Positions 25,965 through 34,590 of a DNA stretch of 64,000 bases are shown one piece after another. The notes beneath the pieces are model-generated. The model saw only the letters and a list, made by a program, of their open reading frames with translations. It was not told the origin of the DNA and made no database searches. Origin of the DNA: Candidatus Lutibacillus vidarii (GTDB lineage: Bacteria; Actinomycetota; Actinomycetes; Actinomycetales; Dermatophilaceae); assembly GCA_016717165.1 (NCBI GenBank), contig JADKGA010000002.1, positions 1,612,001-1,676,000 on the forward strand. Reading direction: 5' to 3'. Each line of letters starts with the position of its first letter. The stretch's first letter is position 1. A program made the translations under genes and the position numbers.

Positions 25965-26666
25965 TCAGGCTGGCGTGGGAGCCAAGGCGAGGATCGTGTA
26001 CGCGACCCGGATGTGGGTCTCGACGAGGTCGGCGGCCCGCTGGGCGTCCCGACCGGCCAAGGCCTCGTAGATCGACTCATGGTGGCGCTGAAGGTCGGCG
26101 CGGAAGGCGTGCCAGTCCCCCATCTGGCGCGAGGCCCGAAGGATCGGCAGCCGCATCGACTCCCGCACCGCCACCGTCATGTCGGTGATCAGCCGGTTGT
26201 CGGCCGCTTGGGACATCAGGACGTGGAACTCGGTGTCCAGCTCGTTGAAGGCGTCCAGCCCCACGGCCGGTGAGGCCATCGCGTCGAGCACCCCGCGCAG
26301 GCGGCGCAGAGCCGGCTCCGAGATGCGCTGCGCGGCGAGGGTGACGCTGACTCGCTCCAGCGCGACCCGCAGCTCGACGACATCCCCGACCGGGAAGTTC
26401 GCCAGGGCGACCTGCAGCCGGAGCAGCTTGGTCAGCGCCTTGCTCTGCTGGTCGGTGACCCGCGTGCCGCTACCCGGACCTGCGCCGACCGAGGAGGTGA
26501 GCACCCCCTGCGCTTCGAGGGCCCGGATCGCCTCGCGGGTCGCTGACCGGCTCACGCCGAGCTGCTGCGCCAGCTCCCGCTCGGGCGGCAGGAGGTCACC
26601 CACGCTGAGCTGACCGGCGAGGATGGCCTCCTCGACGTGGCGCAGGACGACTTCGTACGCCTTCAC
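25965..26666 (-). CDS. FadR/GntR family transcriptional regulator, probable LldR-type lactate regulator
   Basis: The 233-residue protein has an N-terminal winged helix (GDLLPPERELAQQLGVSRSATREAIRALEAQGVL) and an all-helical FCD effector domain (FNELDTEFHVLM... HHESIYEALAGRD) with metal-coordinating Asp/His positions. GTG 26664-26666 was chosen because a strong AGGAGGT lies just upstream; longer frames lack one. It is divergent from lctP-lutABC, with palindromes between, which suggests it controls lactate uptake and oxidation, most likely derepressing with lactate. Effector identity is inferred from context. Confidence 0.88.
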   Translation of the reverse strand: MKAYEVVLRHVEEAILAGQLSVGDLLPPERELAQQLGVSRSATREAIRALEAQGVLTSSVGAGPGSGTRVTDQQSKALTKLLRLQVALANFPVGDVVELRVALERVSVTLAAQRISEPALRRLRGVLDAMASPAVGLDAFNELDTEFHVLMSQAADNRLITDMTVAVRESMRLPILRASRQMGDWHAFRADLQRHHESIYEALAGRDAQRAADLVETHIRVAYTILALAPTPA

Positions 26667-26727
26667 AGCGACCTCCTGATACCGGGTGGTGACCCAAGAC
26701 TCTTGACGGGTGGTTGTGCCACATACT

Positions 26728-26754
26728 ACGGTCCTCCGTAATGGTCCTACCAAT
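26728..26754. promoter_or_regulatory. Probable operator for the FadR/LldR-type regulator
   Basis: ATGGTCCTACCAAT (26741-26754) contains TGGT-N3-ACCA, the half-site layout of LldR/FadR-type operators (TGGTNNNACCA). Directly beside it, ACGGTCCTCCGT (26728-26739) is another palindrome. Both lie between the divergent regulator and lctP in a locally A+T-richer stretch. Confidence 0.7.
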
Positions 26755-26875
26755 ATGCATCACGAACTCGCTCGGTCGGACCATATGACGTGGACTCCCC
26801 GTCGCCCACGACAGCGACGGAACGAACTGAACCGGTCACCCTCCCCCATCCGCTTCGCCAATGGAGGCCAAGCCC

Positions 26876-28594
26876 ATGCCGACCACCTTTCAGCCCCAGC
26901 TCGACCCCCTCGGGAGCGTGTGGCTCTCCGCCGTCGTCGCGCTCCTCCCGCTGCTGACGATCTTCCTCACCCTCGGCCTGCTGCGCTGGAAGGCGCACAA
27001 GGCGGGCCTCACCGCATTGCTCGTCGCGATCCTCGTCGCGGTCCTGGCGTTCAAGATGCCCGCCGGACTAGCTCTCCTGGCGGCCACCCAGGGCGCGGTC
27101 TTCGGGCTCTTCCCCATCGTCTGGATCGTCTTCACCGCGATCGCCCTCTACCAGGTCACCGTCGTCAGCGGCCGGTTCGAGGACCTCCGCGCCGTCTTCA
27201 ACCTCATCAGCGATGACCCGCGCGTCCAGGCGATGCTTATCGCCTTCTGCTTCGGCGGCCTCCTCGAGGCGCTCGCGGGCTTCGGCGCTCCCGTGGCCAT
27301 CACCGGCGTCATGCTCATGGCTGTTGGCTTCTCGGCCCTGCGTGCCGCCTCGATCGTCCTGCTCGCCAACACCGCCCCGGTCGCCTTCGGTGCCATCGCC
27401 ATCCCGATCATCACGGCCGGCAACCTCACCAAGATCCCCTACACCGACATCGGCGCGTATGTCGGCCGACAGACCCCGCTGCTCGCGCTCTTCGTCCCGC
27501 TCTTCCTCGTCCTGCTCGCCGACGGCCGCCGCGGCCTGCGGCAGTGCTGGCCGGTGGCGCTGGTCACCGGCGTGAGCTTCGGCATCGCTCAGTTCATCTC
27601 GTCGAACTACCTCTCCGTCGAGCTCACCGATATCGTCGCCTCCCTCGTCGGGCTGGGTGCCGCCGTCGTCCTCCTGCGCTTCTGGCAGCCCGCCGGAACC
27701 ACCGAGGCGTATGCCGCCATCCACGCCGACCGCACCGCTGAGCGCTCGGCGATGACGGCTGAGGAACTCGCCGGCCTGCCCGCGGGGACGGACGGGGTCG
27801 AGGCCCGCCGGGGTCTGGACGCCGCGCGGATCTGGATGGCGCTCTTCCCCTACCTGCTCGTCATCGTCGTCTTCTCGGTCGCCAAGCTGTTCACGCCGGT
27901 GAAGAACTTCCTCGTCGGCGACTCGGCGGTCAAGGGCAGCTATGGCACCGATGTGAAGATCCCCTGGCCTGGCCTGGACGGCCAGCTGCTCACCGGGGCC
28001 GGCAAGCCCTCCACCTCGACGGTCTACACCTTCCAGTGGCTGTCCAGCCCCGGGACCATGTTGCTCATCTGCGCGTTCGTCGTCGCGGCGGTCTACCGGG
28101 TCTCCATGCGAGACACCCTCGGCGTCATCGGCCAGACGGCCCACAAGCTGCGCTTCTCGATGGTGACGATCGCCTCGGTCCTGGCCCTTGCCTATGTCAT
28201 GAACTTCTCCGGGCAGACCATCACCATCGGCACGTGGATCGCCGGCACCGGCGCCGCCTTCGCCTTCTTCTCCCCCATCCTCGGCTGGCTCGGGACGGCG
28301 GTCACCGGTTCGGACACCAGCGCGAACGCCCTCTTCGCGACCCTCCAGCAGACCGCTGCGACGAAGGCCGGCATTGACCCAACGCTGCTCGTCGCGGCAA
28401 ATACCGCGGGTGGGGTCGTGGGCAAGATGGTCAGCCCACAGAACCTCACCATCGCGGCCACCGCCGTCGGTCTGCTCGGGCGCGAGTCGGACATCCTCCG
28501 CAAGGTCATCTGGTGGAGCCTCGGCATGCTCGTCGCGCTCTGCCTGCTCGTGGGCTTGCAGTCGACGCCGGTCTTGGGCTGGATGTTGCCATGA
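26876..28594 (+). CDS. lctP: L-lactate permease (LctP/LldP family)
   Basis: This 572-residue polytopic membrane protein, with about 13-14 hydrophobic segments, imports lactate (glycolate) with protons. Family motifs seen are ALAGFGAPVAITGVMLMAVGF, NTAPVAFGAI and the conserved tail region TGSDTSANALFATLQQTAA... NTAGGVVGKMVSPQNLTIA. ATG 26876 was chosen because GGAGG lies nine bases upstream; the ATG at 26861 would put the ribosome site inside the gene. It overlaps lutA by four bases and is first in the lactate operon. Confidence 0.94.
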   Translation: MPTTFQPQLDPLGSVWLSAVVALLPLLTIFLTLGLLRWKAHKAGLTALLVAILVAVLAFKMPAGLALLAATQGAVFGLFPIVWIVFTAIALYQVTVVSGRFEDLRAVFNLISDDPRVQAMLIAFCFGGLLEALAGFGAPVAITGVMLMAVGFSALRAASIVLLANTAPVAFGAIAIPIITAGNLTKIPYTDIGAYVGRQTPLLALFVPLFLVLLADGRRGLRQCWPVALVTGVSFGIAQFISSNYLSVELTDIVASLVGLGAAVVLLRFWQPAGTTEAYAAIHADRTAERSAMTAEELAGLPAGTDGVEARRGLDAARIWMALFPYLLVIVVFSVAKLFTPVKNFLVGDSAVKGSYGTDVKIPWPGLDGQLLTGAGKPSTSTVYTFQWLSSPGTMLLICAFVVAAVYRVSMRDTLGVIGQTAHKLRFSMVTIASVLALAYVMNFSGQTITIGTWIAGTGAAFAFFSPILGWLGTAVTGSDTSANALFATLQQTAATKAGIDPTLLVAANTAGGVVGKMVSPQNLTIAATAVGLLGRESDILRKVIWWSLGMLVALCLLVGLQSTPVLGWMLP

Positions 28595-29379
28595 CAGCAC
28601 TGTCGACCGATCCGGCCCAGGCCGCCCGCCCCGGGACCGGCCTGCGGGTGGCCCTGTTCGCCACATGCATCAACGACACGATGTTCCCGCAGACCCCGAA
28701 AGCCGTCGTCACCTTGCTCGAGCGACTGGGCTGCACCGTCGACTTCCCCATGGCCCAGACCTGTTGCGGCCAGATGTTCACCAACACCGGCTACTTCGAC
28801 GAGGCGCTCCCCACGGTGCGGGCCTATGTCGACGCCTTCGCGGGCTACGACTATGTCGTCGGCCCCTCGGGGTCGTGCATCGGTTCGGTCCGGGAGCAGC
28901 ACCCGATGCTCGCGGCCCACTCGGGCGACACAGGGCTCGCGGCGCAGGTCGCCAAGGCCGTGGCGGCGTCATACGACCTGTCCGAGTTCCTTGTCGACGT
29001 GCTCAAGGTGACCGACGTGGGGGCCTACTTCCCGCACCGGGTCACCTACCACTCCACCTGCCACTCGATCAGGGTCGCGAAGGTGGGCGACCGGCCCTAC
29101 CAGCTCCTCCGGGCGGTGCGGGGCATCGACCTGGTCCCGCTGGAGGGGGCGGACCAGTGCTGCGGCTTCGGCGGCACCTTCTCGGTGAAGAACCCGGACG
29201 TCTCGGTCGCGATGGGCGCCGACAAGGCGCGCCGCGTCATGGACACCGGCGCGGAGTACCTCGTCGCCGGGGACAACTCGTGCCTCATGCACGTCGGTGG
29301 ACTGCTCCACCGGATGCGTAGCGGCGTCAAGCCGATCCACCTGGCGGAGATCCTCGCCCAGACCGGAGAGGGGCTGTAG
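28591..29379 (+). CDS. lutA: Lactate utilisation Fe-S protein LutA/LldE
   Basis: The 262-residue protein has two CCG-type cysteine domains: CINDTMFPQ with CCGQMF, and TYHSTCH with CCGFGGTFSVK, each expected to bind a cluster as in LutA/LldE and GlpC. With LutB and LutC it forms the flavin-independent L-lactate oxidase that feeds electrons to the respiratory chain. ATG 28591 overlaps the lctP stop (ATGA). The stop is followed immediately by the lutB ATG. Confidence 0.94.
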   Translation: MTALSTDPAQAARPGTGLRVALFATCINDTMFPQTPKAVVTLLERLGCTVDFPMAQTCCGQMFTNTGYFDEALPTVRAYVDAFAGYDYVVGPSGSCIGSVREQHPMLAAHSGDTGLAAQVAKAVAASYDLSEFLVDVLKVTDVGAYFPHRVTYHSTCHSIRVAKVGDRPYQLLRAVRGIDLVPLEGADQCCGFGGTFSVKNPDVSVAMGADKARRVMDTGAEYLVAGDNSCLMHVGGLLHRMRSGVKPIHLAEILAQTGEGL

Positions 29380-30873
29380 ATGAGCCAGTCCGCTGCCCGG
29401 CGCACCCCCGCGCCGCCCGAGGGCACCTACCTCGGTATGCCGCGCTTCCCCGTCGCCGCCAAGGGCGCCCTCGGCAACACCCAGCTGCGCAAGAACCTCC
29501 GCCACGCCACCGGGGTCATTCGGGCCAAGCGGGGCAGGGTCGTCGCCGAGGTCGACCGCTGGGAGGAGCTGCGCGTCGCCGGCGCCGCGATCAAGGACCG
29601 CACCCAGCGGCACCTCGACAGCTACCTCCTCCAGTTCGAGGCCGCGATGACCGCGGCAGGCGGTCACGTCCACTGGGCCCGCGACGCCGCCGAGGCAAAC
29701 CAGATCATCGTCGAGCTCGTCCGTGCGCAGGGGGCGGACGAGGTCGTGAAGGTCAAGTCGATGGCCACCCAGGAGATCGACATGAACGAGGCGCTCGAGG
29801 CGGCCGGCATCGCCGCCTGGGAGACCGACCTCGCCGAGCTCATCGTCCAGCTGGGGCATGACCGGCCGAGCCACATCCTCGTGCCGGCCATCCACCGCAA
29901 CCGCTCCGAGGTGCGGGAGATCTTCCTCACCGAGATGGGGACCTACGGGACGCCACCCCCGGCGGACCTGACCGACGACCCGGCCGAGCTTGCAGGCGCG
30001 GCCCGACGTCACCTCCGGGAGAAGTTCCTCCGGGCCTCGGTGGCGATCTCCGGGGCGAACTTCGCCGTGGCCGAGACGGGGACGCTGGTCGTCGTCGAGT
30101 CCGAGGGCAATGGGCGGATGTGCCTGACCCTGCCGGACACCCTGATCTCGGTTGTCGGTATCGAAAAGGTGGTGCCGACCTTCGCCGACCTGGAGGTCTT
30201 CCTCCAGCTGCTTCCCCGCAGCAGCACCGGTGAGCGGATGAACCCCTACACGACGATGTGGACCGGGGTAACACCTGGAGACGGACCGCAGAATGTCCAC
30301 GTCGTCCTCATCGACAACGGGCGCACCGAGGTCCTCGCCGACCCGTCGGGGCGCGCTGCGCTGCGGTGCATCCGGTGTTCGGCGTGCCTCAACATTTGCC
30401 CGGTGTACGAGCGGGTCGGGGGCCATGCCTATGGCTCGGTCTACCCCGGCCCGATCGGAGCGGTCCTCACCCCCCAGCTGCGGGGGACGGACAGCGCCAT
30501 CGACCGTTCGCTGCCGTATGCCTCGACCCTGTGCGGTGCGTGCTTCGAGGTCTGCCCGGTGCGGATCCCGATCCCGGACATGCTCGTCCACATGCGCAAA
30601 CGGGTGGTCGAGGCCAAACACGGCGACACCACGCCCCACGCCGAGTCGCTGATGATGAAGGCCGGCTCGTGGCTGTTCGGGGACGCGCGGCGGCTGGCGA
30701 TGGCCCAGAAGGCCGCGGGACTGGGCCGCCGGATCATGCCGGACTCGGTCTCCCATCTCGGGCCGCTGCCACCCCCATTGGCTCGATGGGCCAACGCGCG
30801 AGACCTGCCGATGCCACCCACCGAGTCCTTCCGGTCCTGGTGGGCCCGCGAACGAGGAGGGTCGAGCCGATGA
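29380..30873 (+). CDS. lutB: Lactate utilisation Fe-S protein LutB/LldF
   Basis: The 497-residue protein has an N-terminal LutB domain (ATGVIRAKRGRVV... GANFAVAETGTLVVVESEGNGRM) and two ferredoxin-type clusters, CIRCSACLNICPVY and CGACFEVCPVRI, in the last 190 residues. It is the electron-transferring subunit of the LutABC lactate oxidase. It starts at ATG 29380, directly after the lutA stop with no gap, and ends overlapping the lutC start by four bases. Confidence 0.95.
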   Translation: MSQSAARRTPAPPEGTYLGMPRFPVAAKGALGNTQLRKNLRHATGVIRAKRGRVVAEVDRWEELRVAGAAIKDRTQRHLDSYLLQFEAAMTAAGGHVHWARDAAEANQIIVELVRAQGADEVVKVKSMATQEIDMNEALEAAGIAAWETDLAELIVQLGHDRPSHILVPAIHRNRSEVREIFLTEMGTYGTPPPADLTDDPAELAGAARRHLREKFLRASVAISGANFAVAETGTLVVVESEGNGRMCLTLPDTLISVVGIEKVVPTFADLEVFLQLLPRSSTGERMNPYTTMWTGVTPGDGPQNVHVVLIDNGRTEVLADPSGRAALRCIRCSACLNICPVYERVGGHAYGSVYPGPIGAVLTPQLRGTDSAIDRSLPYASTLCGACFEVCPVRIPIPDMLVHMRKRVVEAKHGDTTPHAESLMMKAGSWLFGDARRLAMAQKAAGLGRRIMPDSVSHLGPLPPPLARWANARDLPMPPTESFRSWWARERGGSSR

Positions 30874-31523
30874 GCGCCACCCGTGAGCTGATCCTGGAAC
30901 GCATCCGCGTGGCTGTCGCTGACCTGCCGCGCACGGCGGACGCGGTCGCAGATGTCCCGGTCCCGTGGGCCTATGGCGAGGCGACGCCGATGCCGGATGT
31001 CGTCGAACGGTTCGTCGAGCGGGTCGAGGACTATCGCGCCGTCGTCGACCGATGCACGGCCACCACCGTGGCGTCCCGACTGTCCGCGATCGTCCGCGAG
31101 CACAACGTGGGCTCGGTCGTCGTCCCTGCGGGCGCGCCGCAGGACTGGGCGGCCGCCCTGGCCGAGGTGGCCGTGGTCCGCCGCGACGACCCCGTGCTCA
31201 GCCATGCCGAGCTCAACGAGGTCGGTGCTGTCGTCACGGGCGCGCGCGTTGGGATCGCCGAGACCGGCACGATCGTCCTCGACCACGGCCCGGACCAGGG
31301 CCGCCGGGCGCTGTCTCTCGTCCCCGATGTCCACCTCTGCGTGATCCGGGCGGACCAGGTGGTCTCCGACGTTCCGGAGGCCGTGGCGGTCCTGACGTCC
31401 TCGATGGCCGCGCGCTCCCCGCAGACGTGGATCAGCGGACCGAGCGCCACCAGCGACATCGAGCTGGACCGGGTGGAGGGGGTCCACGGGCCTCGGACCC
31501 TCGTCGTCCTCCTCGTCGAGTAG
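30870..31523 (+). CDS. lutC: Lactate utilisation protein LutC/LldG
   Basis: The 217-residue LUD-domain protein has the conserved segment VTGARVGIAETGTIVLDHGPDQGRRALSLVPDVHLCVI. It is the third component of the LutABC lactate oxidation system. ATG 30870 overlaps the lutB stop (ATGA). It is the last gene of lctP-lutA-lutB-lutC and is followed by a 12-bp triple repeat and a hairpin. Confidence 0.94.
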   Translation: MSATRELILERIRVAVADLPRTADAVADVPVPWAYGEATPMPDVVERFVERVEDYRAVVDRCTATTVASRLSAIVREHNVGSVVVPAGAPQDWAAALAEVAVVRRDDPVLSHAELNEVGAVVTGARVGIAETGTIVLDHGPDQGRRALSLVPDVHLCVIRADQVVSDVPEAVAVLTSSMAARSPQTWISGPSATSDIELDRVEGVHGPRTLVVLLVE

Positions 31524-31543
31524 CCGCCCGCGGAGCGAGGCAC

Positions 31544-31579
31544 CGAAGGAGGCGCCGAAGGAGGCGCCGAAGGAGGCGC
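31544..31579. repeat. 12-bp tandem repeat, three units
   Basis: CGAAGGAGGCGC occurs three times in perfect tandem (31544, 31556, 31568) just after lutC. Each unit contains a GGAGG, but no start codon follows in a useful position. Confidence 0.85.
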
Positions 31580-31604
31580 CGAGCAGTGTTTCGACAGGCT
31601 CCGA

Positions 31605-31650
31605 GCGGGATTCCGGACCGCGTCCGGTCACGACGCGGCCCGGAATCCGC
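31605..31650. terminator. Hairpin after the lactate operon
   Basis: GCGGGATTCCGGACCGCGTC (31605-31624) pairs with GACGCGGCCCGGAATCCGC (31632-31650), with one mismatch and a one-base difference. There is no clear T-run. It probably ends lctP-lutABC transcription and occupies most of the gap before the YccF gene. Confidence 0.65.
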
Positions 31651-31715
31651 GGGCCGGATGGGACGTTGACCGGGTGGCAGCGTCTGCTGCCACCCGGCTC
31701 ACCAAAGGCACCACT

Positions 31716-32126
31716 GTGCGGACCCTGCTCAACCTCGTCTGGCTCGTCTTCGGCGGCTTCTGGCTCTTCCTCGGGTATGTCGCCGCCGGCATCCTCTGCT
31801 GTCTACTTATCGTCACCATCCCGCTCGGAGTGGCGTCCTTCCGGATGGCGAGCTACGCCCTGTGGCCCTTCGGACGAGCGGTCATCTCGACGCCGACGGC
31901 AGGGACCGGCTCACTGCTCGCCAATGTCGTGTGGTTCGTCGTCGCCGGCTGGTGGCTGGCCCTCGGCCATATCGCCACGGCCATCGCCCAGGCCGTGACG
32001 ATCATCGGCATCCCGCTCGCCGTGGCCAACCTCAAGCTGCTCCCGGTGTCGGTCATGCCGTTCGGCAAGCAGATCGTCCCCACCGACGCACTTCCGGTGG
32101 GTCAGCGACCGCTGCACTCGCTCTGA
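31716..32126 (+). CDS. YccF family inner membrane protein
   Basis: The 136-residue protein has two repeats of the YccF domain, each with a hydrophobic hairpin (LLNLVWLVFGGFWLFLGYVAAG... and LLANVVWFVVAGWWLALGHIATA) and a following IPLG/IPLA motif, ending with MPFGK. GTG 31716 (MRTLLNLVW) was chosen because family members begin there and AAAGG lies about eight bases upstream; a frame from 31674 adds 14 residues. Function is unknown. Confidence 0.82.
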   Translation: MRTLLNLVWLVFGGFWLFLGYVAAGILCCLLIVTIPLGVASFRMASYALWPFGRAVISTPTAGTGSLLANVVWFVVAGWWLALGHIATAIAQAVTIIGIPLAVANLKLLPVSVMPFGKQIVPTDALPVGQRPLHSL

Positions 32127-32147
32127 AGGCCCGTCGCTGGCGGCCCC

Positions 32148-32163
32148 CGGGGGCGAGCCCCCG
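32148..32163. terminator. Short GC hairpin between YccF gene and recX
   Basis: CGGGGGC and GCCCCCG pair around GA between the convergent 3' ends. It is short and without a T-run, so a weak terminator at best. Confidence 0.4.
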
Positions 32164-32185
32164 CGGTGACAGCCGCTGCGGCCGG

Positions 32186-32875
32186 TCAGTCCCGCTGGTG
32201 CTCCGGGGCGGCGTTGACCGCGTCGCGGACCACGGCATAGACCAGGCCGGAGGGATACCCCTTCCGCGCGAGCATGGCCGAGAGCCGGCGGGCCTGGACC
32301 ATCGGGGGCTGCCCACCGAGAGTGGCGAGCTTCTTGGCGACCAGCTCCTCGGCCGTAGCCCGCTCGCTGCCCTCGCCGACCGCGGCCAGCGCGGCCGCGG
32401 CGGTGTCGCGGTCGATGCCTCGGTTCGCCAGCTCGTGCGCGAGTCCTGACCTGGCCAGGCCGCGGGTGGCCTGCTTGGACCGGACGAGCAGCTCGGCATA
32501 CGCCTGGTCGTCGACGAGACCGACCTCGGTGAACCGGTCGAGGACCTCCCTCGCGACCTGGTCCGCGCAGCCCTTGTCGCGCAGCGTGCGCTCGAGCTCG
32601 GCGCGGCTACGGGGCGCCAGCGCGAGCCGGCGCAGGACGATCGCACGGGCCACGGCATGCGGGTCACCGCCGCCCTCGGCGTCGTGCTCCGGCCCCGTGG
32701 GACCCTCGCTGTGCTGCGCCACCGCGGGCATCCCGCGCCTGCCGGCCCCGCTTCGGCGGCGCCCGGACCCGGGAGCCGGCCCAGTGCTGACGTCCGGACC
32801 CGCGCTGGACGCCTCGGCGGCGGCCAGCGCGGCCCGGGCCTGGTCGAGCCGAGACCGGCTGTCGATCCCCGCCAT
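32186..32875 (-). CDS. recX: Recombination regulatory protein RecX
   Basis: This 229-residue protein inhibits RecA filament extension. The three-helix RecX repeats are visible (AIVLRRLALAPRSRAELERTLRDKG, FTEVGLVDDQAYAELLVRSK, KLATLGGQPPMVQARRLSAMLARKGYP). The first about 70 residues are Pro/Gly/Ser-rich and non-conserved. ATG 32873-32875 lies four bases after the recA stop, a common coupled arrangement. Confidence 0.92.
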   Translation of the reverse strand: MAGIDSRSRLDQARAALAAAEASSAGPDVSTGPAPGSGRRRSGAGRRGMPAVAQHSEGPTGPEHDAEGGGDPHAVARAIVLRRLALAPRSRAELERTLRDKGCADQVAREVLDRFTEVGLVDDQAYAELLVRSKQATRGLARSGLAHELANRGIDRDTAAAALAAVGEGSERATAEELVAKKLATLGGQPPMVQARRLSAMLARKGYPSGLVYAVVRDAVNAAPEHQRD

Positions 32876-32879
32876 CGGC

Positions 32880-33914
32880 TCAGAACTCGACGGGCACGTC
32901 CGCCGGCGCGTCCATCCGCGGACCGACGCCGAGCTTCTCCTTGATCCGCTTCTCCAGCTCGTTGGCGAGGTCCGGGTTGTCGACAAGGAACTGCCGGGCG
33001 TTCTCCTTGCCCTGGCCGAGCTGGTCGCCGTCATAGGTGTACCAAGCCCCAGCCTTGCGGACGAAGCCCTGGTCGACGCCCATGTCGATGAGGCCGCCCT
33101 CGCGGGAGATGCCATGGCCGTAGATGATGTCAAACTCAGCCTGCTTGAACGGTGGGCTGACCTTGTTCTTGACAACCTTGACGCGGGTCCGGTTGCCGAC
33201 CGCCTCCGAGCCGTCCTTGAGCGTCTCGATCCGTCGGACGTCGAGGCGCACCGAGGCATAGAACTTCAGCGCCTTGCCGCCGGTGGTCGTCTCGGGCGAG
33301 CCGAACATCACCCCGATCTTCTCCCGGAGCTGGTTGATGAAGATCGCCGTGGTGCCAGTGGAGTTCAGGGCGCCGGTGATCTTGCGCAGCGCCTGGGACA
33401 TCAGCCGGGCTTGTAGACCGACGTGGCTGTCGCCCATCTCGCCCTCGATCTCGGCGCGCGGCACGAGCGCGGCGACCGAGTCGATGACGATGACGTCAAT
33501 GGCCCCGGAACGGATCAGCATGTCGGCGATCTCGAGGGCCTGCTCACCGGTGTCTGGCTGGCTGACCAGGAGGTTGTCGATATCGACCCCGAGGCACTTG
33601 GCGTACTCCGGGTCGAGGGCGTGCTCGGCGTCGATGAAGGCCGCGATGCCGCCCGCCCGCTGCGCGTTGGCGACCGCATGGAGCGCCACGGTGGTCTTGC
33701 CGCTGCTCTCCGGGCCGTAGATCTCCACGACCCGACCGCGCGGCAGCCCACCGATGCCGAGCGCCACGTCGAGGGCGATCGAGCCGGTCGGGATCACCTC
33801 GATCGGTGGGCGGACGTCGTCGCCGAGCCTCATGACGGCGCCCTTGCCGTGCTGCTTCTCGATCTGGCCCATCACCGTGGCGAGGGCCTTGTCGCGGTCT
33901 GGCGCAGTGGCCAT
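32880..33914 (-). CDS. recA: Recombinase RecA
   Basis: RecA does strand exchange and activates LexA cleavage. Walker A GPESSGKT, the MAW-type segment [20 protein letters not shown], and loops L1/L2 ([42 protein letters not shown]) are intact. Length is 344 residues from ATG 33912-33914; GTG 33921-33923 is an alternative adding three residues. An SOS box lies upstream at 34099-34112. It is followed directly by recX. Confidence 0.97.
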   Translation of the reverse strand: MATAPDRDKALATVMGQIEKQHGKGAVMRLGDDVRPPIEVIPTGSIALDVALGIGGLPRGRVVEIYGPESSGKTTVALHAVANAQRAGGIAAFIDAEHALDPEYAKCLGVDIDNLLVSQPDTGEQALEIADMLIRSGAIDVIVIDSVAALVPRAEIEGEMGDSHVGLQARLMSQALRKITGALNSTGTTAIFINQLREKIGVMFGSPETTTGGKALKFYASVRLDVRRIETLKDGSEAVGNRTRVKVVKNKVSPPFKQAEFDIIYGHGISREGGLIDMGVDQGFVRKAGAWYTYDGDQLGQGKENARQFLVDNPDLANELEKRIKEKLGVGPRMDAPADVPVEF

Positions 33915-34098
33915 GTCACCCACCTGTCCTTAGTCGTGTCGGCCGTCCATAGGCGACCCGCGTGAGGCCGCCCCGGTCGATCCGGGACGTCACCTGTTGT
34001 CGAGTCGGACGTTAGGCGCCCCCACCGACAACCGCCTCACCCGGCATACGGCCTGTGGACAGTGGGACATTGGCGAGGACACCTGGGGACGACAGTAC

Positions 34099-34112
34099 CG
34101 AACGAATGTTCG
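34099..34112. promoter_or_regulatory. LexA/SOS box upstream of recA
   Basis: CGAACGAATGTTCG is the actinobacterial SOS-box palindrome CGAAC-N4-GTTCG, perfect in both arms. It lies about 185 bases upstream of the recA start and downstream of the DUF3046 gene. Confidence 0.88.
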
Positions 34113-34206
34113 AGTCCCATGCGACACGCCGGTATGTCGGCCCGCACCCGACCCGCACCCGGCTCGCGCCAAGCTCACGCCACGGTGGGGCCAGGCGCGC
34201 GCCGGG

Positions 34207-34431
34207 TTACCGCCGGGCCGGTGGCTTGTCGCGGCCGAACCGGCGCGACGGAGGGACGTCGAAGGCGTCGCAGAGGGCGAGCCACACCTCGCGCGGCGTC
34301 GAGCCGGCGGCCAGCGCCTCGGTCGGCGTCCGGCCGCCCAGGCTGGCCAGGCAGTGGTCCTGCGCGATGGACGCGGCATATCCGGCGCCGAACTCGGCGG
34401 CCATGAGCTCCCAGAAGTCACTGTGCCGCAT
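34207..34431 (-). CDS. DUF3046 family protein
   Basis: A 74-residue protein, MRHSDFWELMAAEFGAGYAASIAQDHCLASLGGRT..., matches the small actinobacterial DUF3046 family usually found directly upstream of recA. It is mainly helical with a basic tail. No function is established. It lies on the recA strand; the SOS box lies between the two, so recA can be induced independently. Confidence 0.88.
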   Translation of the reverse strand: MRHSDFWELMAAEFGAGYAASIAQDHCLASLGGRTPTEALAAGSTPREVWLALCDAFDVPPSRRFGRDKPPARR

Positions 34432-34590
34432 CGGGTCAGTCTCGCAGACGCCCGGCTGTTCCCTGACCGTGACCTGAGCGAGCCCCCGGTGTCGGCGGGT
34501 CGGGTTATCGTTGCATGTCGCGTGGCAGTCGCGTCACGCGCCGGGCCTGCACGGCCCGGACCCGTGGCCCCAGGGGGTTTGTGCACCGCC

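Noticed and set aside
31591..31605. TTTCGACAGGCTC as part of a mobile element end
   Set aside because: The short word is a common intergenic motif in GC-rich actinobacteria; no inverted partner or target duplication was seen.
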